DNA of 64,000 bases from Pochonia chlamydosporia 170 (Eukaryota > Ascomycota > Sordariomycetes > Hypocreales > Clavicipitaceae): positions 248,001-312,000 of the forward strand of contig NC_035791.1 in assembly GCF_001653235.2 (NCBI RefSeq), read 5' to 3'. How positions within the stretch are numbered: the stretch's first letter is position 1; every line of letters starts with the position of its first letter. Positions 44,641-56,942 of the stretch are shown here, piece after piece. Both the position numbers and the translations under genes were made by a program. The notes beneath the pieces are model-generated. The model worked only from the letters and a program-made list of their open reading frames with translations, ran no database searches and was not told where the DNA came from.

Positions 44641-46961
44641 ATGTCGAAAAGATCCATTGCATTTATTTCTCCTACTCATGCGGCAGGTGATGGGACAAAC
44701 GACCCTTATGATGAGACATTTGATGCTATGCGCAAGCTTCAACGCGTCAACGCCGCATCCAGCGCCAGCTCCAGCTCCCACGCCCAGTCTCAACAAGCAC
44801 AAGCGGCGGCAAAGAGGCGGATAACATCTTGCGCCGCTTGTCGAAAGCAAAAGGTTTTGCCGTGCTGGTGTCTATCCTATCTATCCTGACGTCGGCTGGC
44901 AGCAAGCTAACAACTTGAATTCTCAATCCCTCCCCCAGATCAAATGTGAACTACTTACCGACCGTCCTCCCTGCGAGCGGTGCAAAAGGCGCAACATAGA
45001 ATGTGTTATTAATACTGGGCTGCGAAATTCAATTCTCGACCAAAGGTATCGTGTCGCAAATACTCCCCCGATATTTCGTTTCCAATCATCGGATCTGATC
45101 CTGCAGCTGACCTGAGTTGATCTGAGCTGATCTGGTCTGACTAGACAACTCGCCGTTCTCGGTCGAGACTTGAGCAAAGTTCACAGCACTCTGGAGGCCG
45201 TGTGTCATCAGCTCGGAATAGAGTTGCCAAAGCCACTAGAGTCTACGGCGCTGGGAAATGTTAGCACCGGAGTTGGCGTGCAAGACGGTGACTTGGACGA
45301 TGGCGAAGATGGATTGTATGAACCGTCTCAGCACAACTCTCCCTCGGCTGTGTCGGCTCCCATCAACGCATATCTCGAATCTGATGCTGCAGCTCAAGGT
45401 GGTCCGAATACGGCTATGAATTCACGCCTTTACAAGAAACCCGACCTAATTAGTAAAGGGCTGATATCATTTGACGATGCCGAGGTGTTGGCCAATCACT
45501 ACTTTGTCGAAATGGATCATATCCTATACGGGTTTGTGAGAGCACACAAGACCATCCATGGTCTAAGAGACGCGTCTCCAACTCTGGTCTCAGCCATCTG
45601 CACAGTCGCTGCCCTGCATCTCGCCGACTACGGCCATTTATTTGACGTCTGTTATCGCGAATACAGGCAGGTTGTATCCGCCGCTTTATTCGAAAAGCAG
45701 GACATTGAACATATTCGCGCCCTGTTGATTGGATCATTTTGGCTGCCCGGAGCTTCGAGGATCTTGTTATGTGATGCCGTTCGGCGTGCTGGCGATGTAA
45801 GGCTTCATAGGTACATCGTCAAGGCTATCGATGCGAATTCGAATAATCCCTTGAGTCCCAGCAACAGCAGTATTGATCAGGCCGAGTCTCGGGATCGCGT
45901 AAGATTGTGGTATGGCATCTTTATGAGCGACCAGCACCAAGCCATTCTGAATAACCGGGAATGCCTTCTTTCCCTGCACCTTGACGTTCTTGAAAGAAGA
46001 GACGAGTACTTGGAAAGCGAGGCGTGCAGCGACCACGACCTGCGCCTCGTTGCTCAATCCGCACTACTACTAATCATGGCCAGGATGAAACGGAAATTCG
46101 GATCAGAATACCCAATTCCAGTGCCAGAGTCCCGAGCCATCGACTTTCCCGAGTTCTCTGCCCAACTTGATGAATGGATCGAGAAATTCCGCCCAAGATT
46201 TCGTAGGTCTCACTTATTGACTTGCATGCAGGCATCAATAATATTTCTTGCTCCTACTACACAGGGACGCCAATGACTGACCAGCTTGGCAACTAGACCC
46301 GGGCCCAGAAATGGGCAAATTCCCGCCACTGGCATTCAGACTTCATTACCTTTTCGGCAAGCTGTATCTCGGCCACCATGTGTTTCGAGGCTTGCAAGGA
46401 AACATGATTCCCACAGCGCTGCTCACTGCAGCTGGGATGGCATACGATGCGGCCGTGGCCATCTTTCGAATGATACTTGACGCCGACGGACTTCTAAGCA
46501 ATCTCTGGAAGGTTCCAGGGTATATTCACATCATGATATCATTCGCTGGCCATTTGCTTCTGGAACTGTGCATCAAACATCGGCTTCAGCTTAAAATTGA
46601 TGTGGAGGAAGACTATCGCATGATTAATGCTGTAGTCTCAGCTTTGACCAGCATCCGCCTCATATCTACACATCCATTGCGCCGCGTTGCCAGCGGGCTT
46701 CAGAAGCGACTCTTCGAATTCGCTGCGCAGTACGGCAAGGAGAGCCTGGCTGATAATGGCACTGAGTGGTCCAAACGGATCGAGGAGGATGCTGTAGATC
46801 TTGAACTGGCTAAAGCTGGGGAAGTTGGGGATGTGCCACGGGAACCCCAAGGGCCATTGTTCGACATGGGCGCCACGGGGATGCCGAGCGACCTTTTCTT
46901 CACTGATTTCAGCGATTTCACATTCGAAGATTCTACAATGGACTTTCTGGGGGACGCGTAG
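44641..46961 (+). CDS. Zn2Cys6 transcription factor
   Basis: Four exons, 44641..44853, 44939..45045, 45145..46202 and 46297..46961, give 680 aa in one frame. The first intron lies inside the zinc cluster; splicing gives CAACRKQKIKCELLTDRPPC then ERCKRRNIEC, a full six-Cys motif (about aa 64-95). The second junction gives ILDQRQLAVLGRDLSKVHSTLEAVC, the coiled-coil dimerisation helix. The fungal middle homology region follows (HTSP-type GSFWLPGASRILLCDAVRRAG; RLWYGIFMSDQHQAIL) and an acidic C-terminus (FFTDFSDFTFEDSTMDFLGDA) suited to activation. Nuclear regulator, binding as a dimer. The neighbours are a permease, an SDR and a dehydrogenase, so it is the likely pathway-specific regulator of this small cluster. 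Confidence 0.92.
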
Positions 46962-47486
46962 TCTATCCCCGTGGTAGCCTTGTAAGGAAAAAGTTTGAGT
47001 AGGCTGAAATTGCGACAGAAAGGCTCCATTGGCAAGTCGCGACAAAGGCAGGCACAGGATGAGAATTAGCAATAGGAAGTAAATGGCTCAATACGCAGTT
47101 AAAGTCAATTACATAAAACGCGCTTTTCCGGCTTTTGTATGGCGGGAGAGAAGGCGTCATGCCATAATAATGATCCCCCCCTTCATTATGGTTGGTCATG
47201 CACGAAAACCACTGCCGATCTCGGCCATGGCAAGATGGTGATGGCCGAGTATGGTTCACAAATACACTCGGTGTGTCAGTCCCCCTTCCAAGACAAAATC
47301 GCAAGATACCCCAGACTCTGCCTAGGTCAATCAACAAGTGAAACAACCGTACAATACTCCGGACTACCGCCTAACTCGTGGTTTTAGAGCTTTGACTACT
47401 CCGTTCTGCAGTCGCTAGTTAGTCTCGACTCATGACAGATACCACACTCACCAACCCACTCAACCACGACTACGCGACCTGCAGAC
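46962..47486. promoter_or_regulatory. intergenic before the SDR
   Basis: About 0.52 kb with the 3' end of the regulator gene and the SDR promoter; a CCTAGG core occurs at about 47322, roughly 165 bases before the SDR ATG. Confidence 0.45.
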
Positions 47487-48272
47487 ATGAGTAACAGTCT
47501 CCAAACAAGTGCCAAATATCTCCAGTCACTGTTTGGGCTCGCCGGCAAGGTGGCCGTAGTGACTGGCGGAAGTTCTGGCATTGGGAGAGAGATGGCCACT
47601 GCCCTTGGCAAAGCTGGAGCATCGATTGTTCTTATTGCGCGGCGCACCGAACCTTTGCAGGAAGCTTCCAGGCATCTGACAAGTCTTGGGATCCGGGTCA
47701 CAGCTTTTCCTATTGACGTCCGCGAAACGGAAGCCATTCGAAGTTCGGTTCTCGCAGACCACGGCGTCCCTGACATTCTCGTCAATGCTGCTGGGTTTAA
47801 TCCTCGTCCACCGCTGGAACAACTTACCCAGAAGCAGTGGGACGATATTCTTGCTGTCAATTTGACTGCTCCGTTTGCACTTGGGCAGGCATTTGGGCCT
47901 GGGATGGCGCAAAGAGGTAGTGGGAGGATCATCAATGTCGCAAGCCAGCAGGCCTTTCGCGCATTCGGTAACAGCGGCGCTTACGGGCCATCCAAGGCTG
48001 GACTTGTTGCTTTGACGAGGTCTCAGGCTGAAGCGTGGTCTGCAAAGGGAGTCCTTTGCAATGCGGTTGTGCCGGGGCTTGTTGAAACACCAATGACCCA
48101 AGCTGTTCTCGCTGACGCTGAGAAAGCCAGGATGCACGCGACGCGGACAATGATAGGAAGAAACGGCGTACCTGAAGATTTTGGTGGCATAGCTATATAT
48201 CTTGCTAGCCAGGCAAGCAACGCCGTCACAGGTCAGGTAATTTTTGTCGATGGAGGCTATTCGTCAACCTGA
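47487..48272 (+). CDS. short-chain dehydrogenase/reductase, gluconate 5-dehydrogenase-like
   Basis: Intronless, 261 aa. Seen: the cofactor motif VTGGSSGIGREMATAL, ARR after strand 2 (basic residues suggest NADP), NAAGFNPRPPLEQ, catalytic Ser in NVASQQAF, YGPSK (Tyr, Lys), VVPGLVETPM and the end GQVIFVDGGYSS. Closest pattern is the sugar/sugar-acid SDR group (gluconate 5-dehydrogenase, 2-deoxy-D-gluconate 3-dehydrogenase). Together with the epimerase-like dehydrogenase, the anion permease and the regulator it makes a compact set for uptake and oxidation or reduction of a hydroxy-acid. The substrate itself is not visible. Confidence 0.92.
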   Translation: MSNSLQTSAKYLQSLFGLAGKVAVVTGGSSGIGREMATALGKAGASIVLIARRTEPLQEASRHLTSLGIRVTAFPIDVRETEAIRSSVLADHGVPDILVNAAGFNPRPPLEQLTQKQWDDILAVNLTAPFALGQAFGPGMAQRGSGRIINVASQQAFRAFGNSGAYGPSKAGLVALTRSQAEAWSAKGVLCNAVVPGLVETPMTQAVLADAEKARMHATRTMIGRNGVPEDFGGIAIYLASQASNAVTGQVIFVDGGYSST

Positions 48273-49766
48273 CGCAAAATAATAGCGAATACCAAAACAT
48301 TTTGTTTTGCCGTATCAGTGTGTCCTGTGTGCCCTATTACTGTACGGAGCGAGCTGGTAACTGTGGAATTGGGGTTCTCATTGCCTCTTCGATTGTGTCT
48401 TGCGTTTCGGACAGCAGTTGCAAGCCACGAGGTACTTGACCCCAAAGAAGCAAAAGTGCACACGGCATGTTCGTTGACCACTTACCAATTTACCCTAAAA
48501 ATGTCTGTGCCAAGGAGTTTTGTAAAGACCCCAGAGAACAAGGACAGGGTTGAAGCAGGGCAACGGTTGGAACCTTGTTGATGTCTAGTAGGGTCACGTC
48601 GATCGCTGCACATGCTCAAGCATTTCTATAACAGGCGTAGTTTCGCAAGACTTCATCCAACTTGGCTTGGTCCACAACGCTTGGAGTCAAACTTTTGAAC
48701 GTAGGATGCCATGCCACTCGCTACTCTTGCAAACTTGCTACTCGTACCGTAACTCTGCAATCCGGCAAGCTCAAAGGCAAATAGTGTTAATATTCGGTTT
48801 GCGTGACCATTCCTATTCCTATTGACTCCATTTCCTTCCCCAACTTTGACCTACTATTTGATTCGGATGTCACTTAACATCCCTGTCAATGAAGTTTGTC
48901 AACCGAGTTGAATCTGCGGGGAGTGACAGGGAGAAAGACCTCTTGAACAGGCGCCAGCACCGCTACTCTGCCCTGCCAATAGTTTGTTTCTATCCCCAAT
49001 CACCCGGCCATGTCTGCCGAGTCACCCGCAAGTTGCTGAGGACACGAATTGAATAGGAAGCCTCTTGCATCTACTTGGCAACTCCCTTGGGTAGAAGCTG
49101 CCGTCTGGTATGTCAGACTTGGGGGGAAACAAAAGTCTTGCCACATTTGGGGGCCCCAACCAACCAACCAACCAACCAACCAACCAGTCAATCGACCAGT
49201 GAACCACCTAAGAAGTTACCCATGTTTGGAGGACCGTGCTAAATGTGGCTTGCTAGGGAGGCTCATCGTGCACGTAAACGGAAACCAGCAAAGGTTTGGA
49301 TCACCAATTTGGCGCGGCTGCTGCTGTTTGTTTGGCTCCTGGGGTTGTAACTGGCCAGACTTGGCCGACTCTTGGCACTCGATGAGAAGATGTCCCGTCA
49401 TTCCGTAGCCCATCAAACATCCCCGTCCCTGTTCGTCAAGAAAAGGGGACAGGAGAGCGAAAGGCTTGGCCAAGAAGACTAAAAGCTGAGACATGCATCT
49501 CCAACATTCTCTTTTGGATGTCAACATGGTGAAGTGCCCGTCAGCCCTCCATGTGACTTTTTACCTTAAAAGTACTCGACTGGGGAAATCATTCCTTTGA
49601 ACCAAGAATTTCTACGCTTTCATGGCCATCTCCGCAATCAAACACTCCTTTCCACCTTTCCGACAGCATCACCAAACGGCGGTTGCGAAACTAACCAGGC
49701 ATCCTACCGGGGTGGTGAGCCCAGCAATCCGGCGTGACTGCGAGTTTGCCCGGCGGTCGAACCAAG
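48273..49766. other. 1.5 kb intergenic region
   Basis: Contains a CCAA microsatellite at 49156-49185 and otherwise only overlapping short frames without recognisable product. It includes the 3' end of the SDR gene and the promoter of the CFEM receptor gene. Confidence 0.5.
49156..49185 (+). repeat. (CCAA)n microsatellite
   Basis: About 7.5 uninterrupted copies of the tetranucleotide CCAA. Likely length-variable between strains; no coding role seen. Confidence 0.9.
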
Positions 49767-49823
49767 ATGCTCAACAACCACAATCTCATCCCGTACCGGG
49801 AGACAATGGGATTTAGACCACGG

Positions 49824-51448
49824 ATGGAGCTGGGCTCAGTTGTGCAGCTCGTAGCATCCGCTGTAAATACTAGCCAGATTCCGGCTTGCGCTGTAAGTTG
49901 AAACCCTGCCGCATAGCTGTTGCCGTTTGCCCATGACCAGTTGATCTCGTGCCGAGAGTCTCCGTGTTCATATGGTACTGGGACAAACATTTTCACTAAC
50001 ACTTGGCCAATCGAAAGGTGTCATGTGTCACCGCGAGATGCGACATCAGAAATGCGACTTGTATATGCCAGAACGACGGCTACAGTTCTGAGATGGATGC
50101 GTGCATGTTCCGGTCATGTCGAATGTCGGATGCCCTATGTGCGTTACCACCAGCTCTGCTCAGCAGAACAATCCGCAACGGCTGACAATGTTATTCCTGG
50201 AATCTAGTCTCGAAAAATCTCACATCAACTCTCTGCAACGAACCAATTAGAGACAGAGGCTTGGAGTTCAAAGTCATCAATTTCCTGCTGGGGGGCATGG
50301 CCAGTGGTCTCGTCATCATGCGAATTCTCTTCAAGCGATATTTCAGTACGACGAAAAAACTCGGCCTAGACGATTGGACTGTACTTGTGGCCCTCCTGAT
50401 TGGTATAGCGAGCGTAATAATTCAGGTGTTCTTCCTCACTCCTAGCGGCTTGGGAAAAGACATATGGACACTCAACATTACCATATTGCTTGACTTTGGG
50501 CACTACTTCTACGTCATGGAGATATTATATTTGACATTGATTACTTTGTTAAAAGTATCACTCTCGCTTTTCTACCTCAACATTTTTCCCGGCCAAGTTA
50601 TTCGTCGCTTGTTGTGGGTAACTGTTGCGTTCCACGTTGCTTGTGGCTTCGCATTCATTCTCAAGACCGTGTTACAATGCACGCCGGTGGATTATAACTG
50701 GCAAAAGTTTGATGATGGCCCTCCAAATGCGGGGCATTGTATCGACATAAATGCTTCTGGGTGGGCGAATGGCGTGATTGGTGTGGTTGCAGACATCTGG
50801 CTATTTGCGTTACCTCTCACACAACTCAAGAGACTCAAGCTACACTGGAAGAAGAAAGTGGGCGCTGCTATTATGTTTTTGACAGGTGGAATGTAAGTGG
50901 TACACTCGATTGGAATAATGTCAAGTGTAGTATGGCAAGCTAACAGCGTTTGTGCTATCAGCGTCACCATCGTATCCATGCTTCGGCTCAAGTCCCTCAT
51001 CCATTTCGCCAACTCTTACAACCCTACCTGGGACCAATGGAGTGTGGTCTTCTGGTCTACTATTGAAGTTTCTGTTGGGTTCATATGTACATGTCTTCCC
51101 GCCCTGCGACTCATCCTGATCCGGATGTATCCCCGGACTTTCCAAACAGATTCCTATGGGACCTCCTGCACGGCATCAAGCAACGTGTATAGACACAATA
51201 GCAACGCGCATTATACTAATCGTACAACAATTGAAAATGATTATGCCGACCTCTCACAGTCAAATTTGGTACCTGGCCATCACCGTGGTAGCCTGAAAAA
51301 CGACGAAGGCGATTTGGAAGCTCGCAGTGCAAAAGTTCACATACGATCAATGCCAGCCATGCCATTTGACGAACAAAATATTGAGTTAGAGTCCAAAGAT
51401 CTGGATTCTACACATCTGGCGCCAGGAAAGGAATCGCGGGGGTCATGA
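49824..51448 (+). CDS. CFEM-domain PTH11-like integral membrane receptor
   Basis: Four exons, 49824..49892, 50018..50138, 50208..50892 and 50962..51448, give 453 aa. Splices join SQIPACA/VSCVTARCD, SDALFSKNLTSTLCNEPIRDRG and FLTGGIVTIVSMLRLK, all in frame with CTAAC/CTGAC branch sites. Seen: an N-terminal cysteine-rich CFEM-like region (CAVSC, CDIRNATCICQN, ACMFRSCRMSDAL) and then about seven hydrophobic helices of the fungal rhodopsin type (GLDDWTVLVALLIG; SLSLFYLNIFPG; LIHFANSYNPTWD), with a hydrophilic tail. Family members sit in the plasma membrane and sense surfaces or hosts. The CFEM segment is shorter than usual between its second and third cysteines. In-frame ATGs at 49767 and 49806 are alternative starts. 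Confidence 0.85.
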
Positions 51449-51805
51449 TGATCCGTGGCACAGGGGAAGAGGTAAATGAGACCTAAAACACCACGGCAAA
51501 CCTACAAAGCCTAAGCAATGGCTGTAAGTAAACAAAGAGTCATCGGGCGAGAGTCATGCTGCTGCACTCGCGTTCCACATGGCACTCTGTCGCGTTGAAG
51601 AATATTATAATACTTTTACTCTTGGGAAGGCAATTGTCGAAATATTGACTGTTCTCCCAAGTACTGACAACCACCCGAAACGCAAACCCTGCTAAATAAA
51701 AGAACAACACACGCGGAAAACTGCACATGCATAGAGCAAAATCACACCCAAGCAGGCAGGCACTTATCTGTATACTACCAGGTTTAGCTACAAATCGCAG
51801 CAGAC
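51449..51805. other. short convergent intergenic region
   Basis: 0.36 kb between the 3' ends of the receptor gene (plus) and the membrane protein gene (minus). Nothing coding seen. Confidence 0.5.
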
Positions 51806-52881
51806 TCATGAGCACTTAGCCGCCGTGGCACTGTGGTCATTACCACACCAAACAAAGAGTCTGGCAAATGACTGGCTCGCCGTCTTTTGGTACCTCTTAT
51901 TACACCAATAACCTGTAACTCCCTCTTTTGTTGCGTTGTTACAAAAAGAAATACAACACGAGGTATTGGCTGGAAGCCACACGTAGCTATGGATGTCGTA
52001 TTCAAAGTCTATTCCGCCCTCTTCTGTGACGATGCGTGTTGCCGCACCAGTGTAATTGTCTCTTGAGAATCCTTGAAACATGAAGTCATCACTTGAGGGT
52101 GTAGTCTGGTTATTCAAGAAAGTTGGAGTGGCGGAAGCGGACGAAGTTGTTGAAGGTGTCTGTGAAGCTGTGGGCATCGGGCTATCGTGTTGTTAAAGAC
52201 CTGCATGTCACAGCCATTTGCAAACCCAACGGGCTTGCGGGAAGTTGCAACAGTTATTACTTACGACACTGATGTGGTAGAGCCTGCTTCTGCGGGACTA
52301 TCATTCGACTTATTGTTATTTCTTGTCGCAGCAACTGCTCCACCAACTCCTGCGCCAACTGCAATAACGACAATGACAGCCACAACGGTGAGCAGAATAA
52401 AGAATGACTTTCTTCCCAAGCCCATGATTGTGCCGTCTTTAGCAGGACCAACCCCTCCTTCATTTGCTATTGACTTTTCGAATCCAGACTCTGACTGGAT
52501 GCTGACTCCCCCTGTTGTCTTGACATCCCATGGTACGGCCTTGGTGGTACTGGCGGCAGATTGAGGATTCTGGTTGCTGGTGCTGTGCTCACTTGGAACC
52601 ACTACCTTGGTCGTGTCATTCAACTTTTCTGTAGATCTGCTCTCAGGGCAACTGCCAAATTTCCCAATATATCCGGTGTCAAGAGCTGTTAATGGCCGTT
52701 GAGAGGCATCCTCGCCCACTACTTCTGGTAGATTATCATCGCGATGGGGGCAGGTGGTGTGCGATGGACCAAAGCCAGAGCTGACTGTTGATGTAGGACT
52801 TCCGTAGTCCTGGGTGATATAATCATCATGGTCATTTGACAGCGAGGTCATGATGATGATTATGGCTGGATGGATACTCAA
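51806..52881 (-). CDS. single-pass membrane protein with Ser/Thr-rich linker
   Basis: Two exons, complement(51806..52181, 52265..52881), 330 aa; a start at the ATG at 52848 would give 319 aa. The junction uses a GTAAGT donor and a CGATAG acceptor and gives TTSVSPMPTASQTPST. Seen: a low-complexity hydrophilic N-terminal half, one strong transmembrane helix (KSFFILLTVVAVIVVIAVGA, about aa 160-185), a Ser/Thr-rich stalk and a C-terminal domain with six cysteines and several NxT/S sites (WLPANTSCCISFCNNAT, GYWCNKRY). The layout is that of fungal cell-wall-sensing or cell-surface proteins with the C-terminus outside, but I do not recognise a named family. Confidence 0.78.
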
Positions 52882-53237
52882 AATAAAGGTGGACTTGCTT
52901 TATATCAATAACCCAGAATGATGAAATTGACCAACTGAGATGTCAACTGAGATGTCAAGTTGAACTGTTACTGTTGTGCGCAGGAAACGCAAACTGTCTT
53001 CCAACGCTCTGGTTTCGGATTGCTGCCTCGCTATATTTCTGGTCGTCCAAAATCAGGGTTGCATGTGCAGATAGATCTACGCTGCAAGATTACGGTCAAC
53101 TGACATTTACTCTTTCTCCTCTATCTGGTATGGCTGGGGTTGGCTGGCAAGCTGGGCCTGAGATGCAGGTCAACTGCTCTCGGCAATGATATCATGCGTT
53201 CCAAGCTGCATGGCTCTGGTGAACCTGCTCCTACCAC
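52882..53237. other. intergenic flank of the transposon relic
   Basis: Promoter of the membrane protein gene, then unique-looking DNA of normal composition up to the TA target duplication at 53238-53239. An open frame crossing 53186-53506 runs into the element and is not considered a gene. Confidence 0.5.
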
Positions 53238-53239
53238 TA

Positions 53240-53273
53240 CGGTGGGATATTAGTACTCTAACTGCAAGAGGGC
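53240..53273 (+). repeat. left terminal inverted repeat
   Basis: Starts CGGTGGGATATTAGTACT and continues with CTAACTGCAAGAGGGC. The reverse complement of the right copy differs only at positions 19-20 (CT here, GC there). TA lies immediately outside. Confidence 0.9.
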
Positions 53274-56200
53274 CAAAACACAAGTGGTACACACAACCCA
53301 ACCTGCAAAAAATCAGGAAGCCCCATGCCGGGCTTCTAAGGCTCTTTTTCGAGCAAAATAACCACAAGTTAATTAAATTTCAGCGATTTTATATTAATAA
53401 GGATTTATTAGTTGTATTGCCAATACAAACTACACTATTTCTAACTATCGCGTATTATAATAGGTTCTACAAAAGTAGGTTATTAGCTTTAGATGTGTTT
53501 TATTAAGCTATTTAAAATGGCTAGATTATAATTGCAATAATTGTGCTTTAATAGTTGCCCGTGTTGCGCGACTATAGCGACTTAATCAAGAAATTAAAGG
53601 CTTATTATTGCTATCTAATGTTAGACCCTATAGTTATTTCCTTACAGGCTGGTAACTCTAATGGGTTTCTCCTTCCTATAGAGCTTCCTAATCCTTTCTA
53701 GCTAAATCTATCTAAGGTTTATTGTCTTCTAACCGTGCCTCTTCTTCCTAATCTTCTTGCTAAGCATCTAAGTTGCTCTTAGCAACTTCTATAGGCAGGA
53801 AAGCTTTAAGGCTAATAACCTCATAAGTTAACTCCCCTTTAACCTCTTCTATATTATCTGCTAAAGCTAATTAAGTTGCTACTTTAATAGAGTTACTAAC
53901 TAATATATTTAAAGTTATTTATTAGCTTCTTCCTTTTGATTTAATTTAAGGCTTCTTTAGCTATAGTTTTAGCTAATTGCCTGTAAATCAAATATTAATC
54001 TAGAGAATAGCTCTTCTATCTTTAATAGCCTAAGTGTAATTAGCATTAGTATTAAAAATATTAGCTATTAATTTAAAAGGCTTGCGTTTAAAGGCAATAG
54101 AGATAAAGGTCCCTATCTCTAATTTGCTAATTCTCTTAAAAGATACCCTAAATACTATATTTAGTCGATTAGTTGCGTTAGAATCTTTCCAGAGGTTACT
54201 AAGGTATTTAGAAGTAAAGCAATCCTTTGAGATTAATTGTAGTGTATTCTAAGGGATAAGAGGAAGATCTAGGCTACCTAAATAGCAGTTAGTAATAGAA
54301 ATTATACGCAACTAGTTATACCTTAATACTAAGTGAAGTTATTTTATCGGCTTTAAAGAAGCCTCCTCTAAGATTATAGCTATCTAAATGTAGGGCTTTT
54401 ACCTAGATCTTTAAGCCAATTAGGTTATTAAAAGGTAAGGGTTCTTTAGCTGCTCTTATAGCCTAGTTAGCTTTGCGCCTCATCTGCTTAAAGTGCTTAA
54501 ATTGCTTAAGATTAACTGATTAACCTAGTGCTAATAAGGAAGATAACGCAGGAGATATAGACCTTATTAGATTAGATAGAGCTCTTCCTTGCGATGTAAT
54601 ATAGCCAGTTATTAAGGATATAAATCTTTATTAGCTAGCTTCTAAGACAACCTCGCTATTAGAGTTATCCATAATAATTTCTTATGGCCAGAGTTTGCCG
54701 CAGAAACTGCATCTTAGCACACTTAGATTCTTAAGTCATATATTAGCGTGCTAAATTCATCGTGGGTAGCTATCACAGATAACACTAATTGATTAAGCCT
54801 TAGCCGGCATAACAGCAACTAATTAACATTAGCAGAAGGATATTAAAGTATAGTAGCTATTTAAAGGTAGAAATAGTTACTTAGAAGAAAGGTTATTATA
54901 AATATGGCAGATATATTAGTAAGAAGGAAATTGCAATAGCCCCTACTCTTAGCTATAGTAACACAAAAGCTATAATTATAGCTTAACTGCACCTCCTACC
55001 CTAGAAGTAATAGAGGATACCTAAATTAGTGATTTTTTAACGTCTAATTAAGAGTAAGGTCTTCTTATTATATCTTAGCTATTTGTGCATTAAATGCTAT
55101 TAGAAGAGGGTCTCTAGAGAGGCTTAGGTTAGCAAGGTAATTGCGTTAAAGAAGGCATTCATATTCTACTGCGCCGCCCATAGAAATAGGTATAAGCTAT
55201 AGGATTAGCAGATATCCCGTTTTTTAATAACTTTTAATAGAATCTTATAGTTAAATAAATTTATTTACATAGGGGCGTTTAGAGTTATCTTTAAGATCTA
55301 GGCAAGCCTAAAATCTAATCTCTTATAGCCGCTAATTACACCAGGCCTCTATCTCTTCTAGCAGCAGCATATTAATATTAATATGCTATAGCGGACTTAA
55401 CATATTATAAAGTAACTACTAATTAGGGCTATTATTATCTTAGCTAAGAGAGACGCCCTAATTTAGGTCTTCTATAGTGTGATATAGGTCTATTAGGACG
55501 CCCAATTAAACGTTTAGTCAATTTAGTTATTTACAAATAATATAACTGTTCTATAGCCGCATAAATTGTCCTAATTTGTCTTAAATAATAGGTCCATAGA
55601 TAGCATATATAGCTATCTAATTAGCAAGGTTATTATCCCTAAAAATCGCGTAGCTAGCAAGCTTATTAAAGAAGGTAATCTAACAATCTATAGCGCCTCC
55701 TTATAGCTATTACTACTAGGATTTAATCTTCACGTTTCTTATGCTTAGTCCATAGAGATAACAGCTATCTAGCCAATCACCTTATTTATAGTAGTAGCTA
55801 ATTCCGTCTTTATTAGTATATTTAAGCTTCTTTGGACTAGCTTTTGCAAGGGCTGCCTGTGCTGCTGCCCACAGAGGGGTCTTAACGCTATAGTTAGATC
55901 TTGTGAAAAAGGGTCACATTTATAGTCTTTAAACCGCCTAGAGGTACTGCTTTAAAGTGCTTATTAAAGTTATAGCTAACCTTCTAATAAAGAACTAGAT
56001 AATACATTATAAATACGCATTAATATAGCCGTAAATCTAAAATCTAAACCTCTTTAGCTTTTTGTAGCTATTAAGAGACCATAGGAAGTTTAGGCCAGGT
56101 ACTTTAAAGTCTGCGCGTTATTTAAAATTGCTATTATAGCAACCTGTAACTTCTTTAGGAAAAGTAGAGCAATAATAATCATATAAACAGCATTATAATA

Positions 56201-56942
56201 CAGCTAGCTATGCTTATTAATAAACATATTAATAGAGAAGCCCTTTACTAAAACTAAGAATAGCTATACTTTGCTAAAGGTCTTAGTGCAGGAATTAAAT
56301 TGCATAGTTAAGGGTTTCTTCTCTTTCTTTATGTATTTAATATTGCCGCTTTATACCATAGCAGTACTAGATTTGCCATATTATCCATTAATTTGCCTTA
56401 GAATAACCCTCTTGTTGTAGATCACAGAGGATTAAGAGATTAGAGAAGCTAAAGTTAAAGAAGTAGTATTTAACCTAATTAATTAGATCTTTAGAGACCT
56501 CTAAAGCTTTATGCTAGCTGTTTAAACCCTAGCATTTAAGTTAATTGTATAAGGTTTGCTTGCTAATAGGTATATTATTTCTTAATTAGAGCTAGGAGTT
56601 AATATTAGCTAGGATATCTTAAATTAATACTCCTTTATAGTATAGATTACAGATATCCTCATATAAAGGCTAAAGCCTTTAATGGCTTGGGACTAAAGCG
56701 GTTAGACCCTAATTAGACAGTTATCTCTTAAAGGTATAAAACAAGATAGTACTGCCACTATAAGCCAGAAGCAATTTATTTAAAAACGTATAGATCTAAT
56801 TATTTAAATGGCTATTATTTCTTCTTATCTTAATAGCTTCTCGAAAAGCCTTAATTTAGCGGCGTGGCAGCATTGTAAAAGGCGGGTGCTGTAATAAGTG
56901 TGTCGTTAATGTGTGTATGTATGTGGGTGGATTGCGGGGCTA

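Noticed and set aside
47526..48137. 203-codon open frame opposite the SDR
   Set aside because: Antisense shadow of a well-formed SDR gene.
53186..53506. 106-codon open frame entering the element from the left
   Set aside because: It spans flank, TIR and AT-rich core, with composition changing along its length; no plausible transposase motif.
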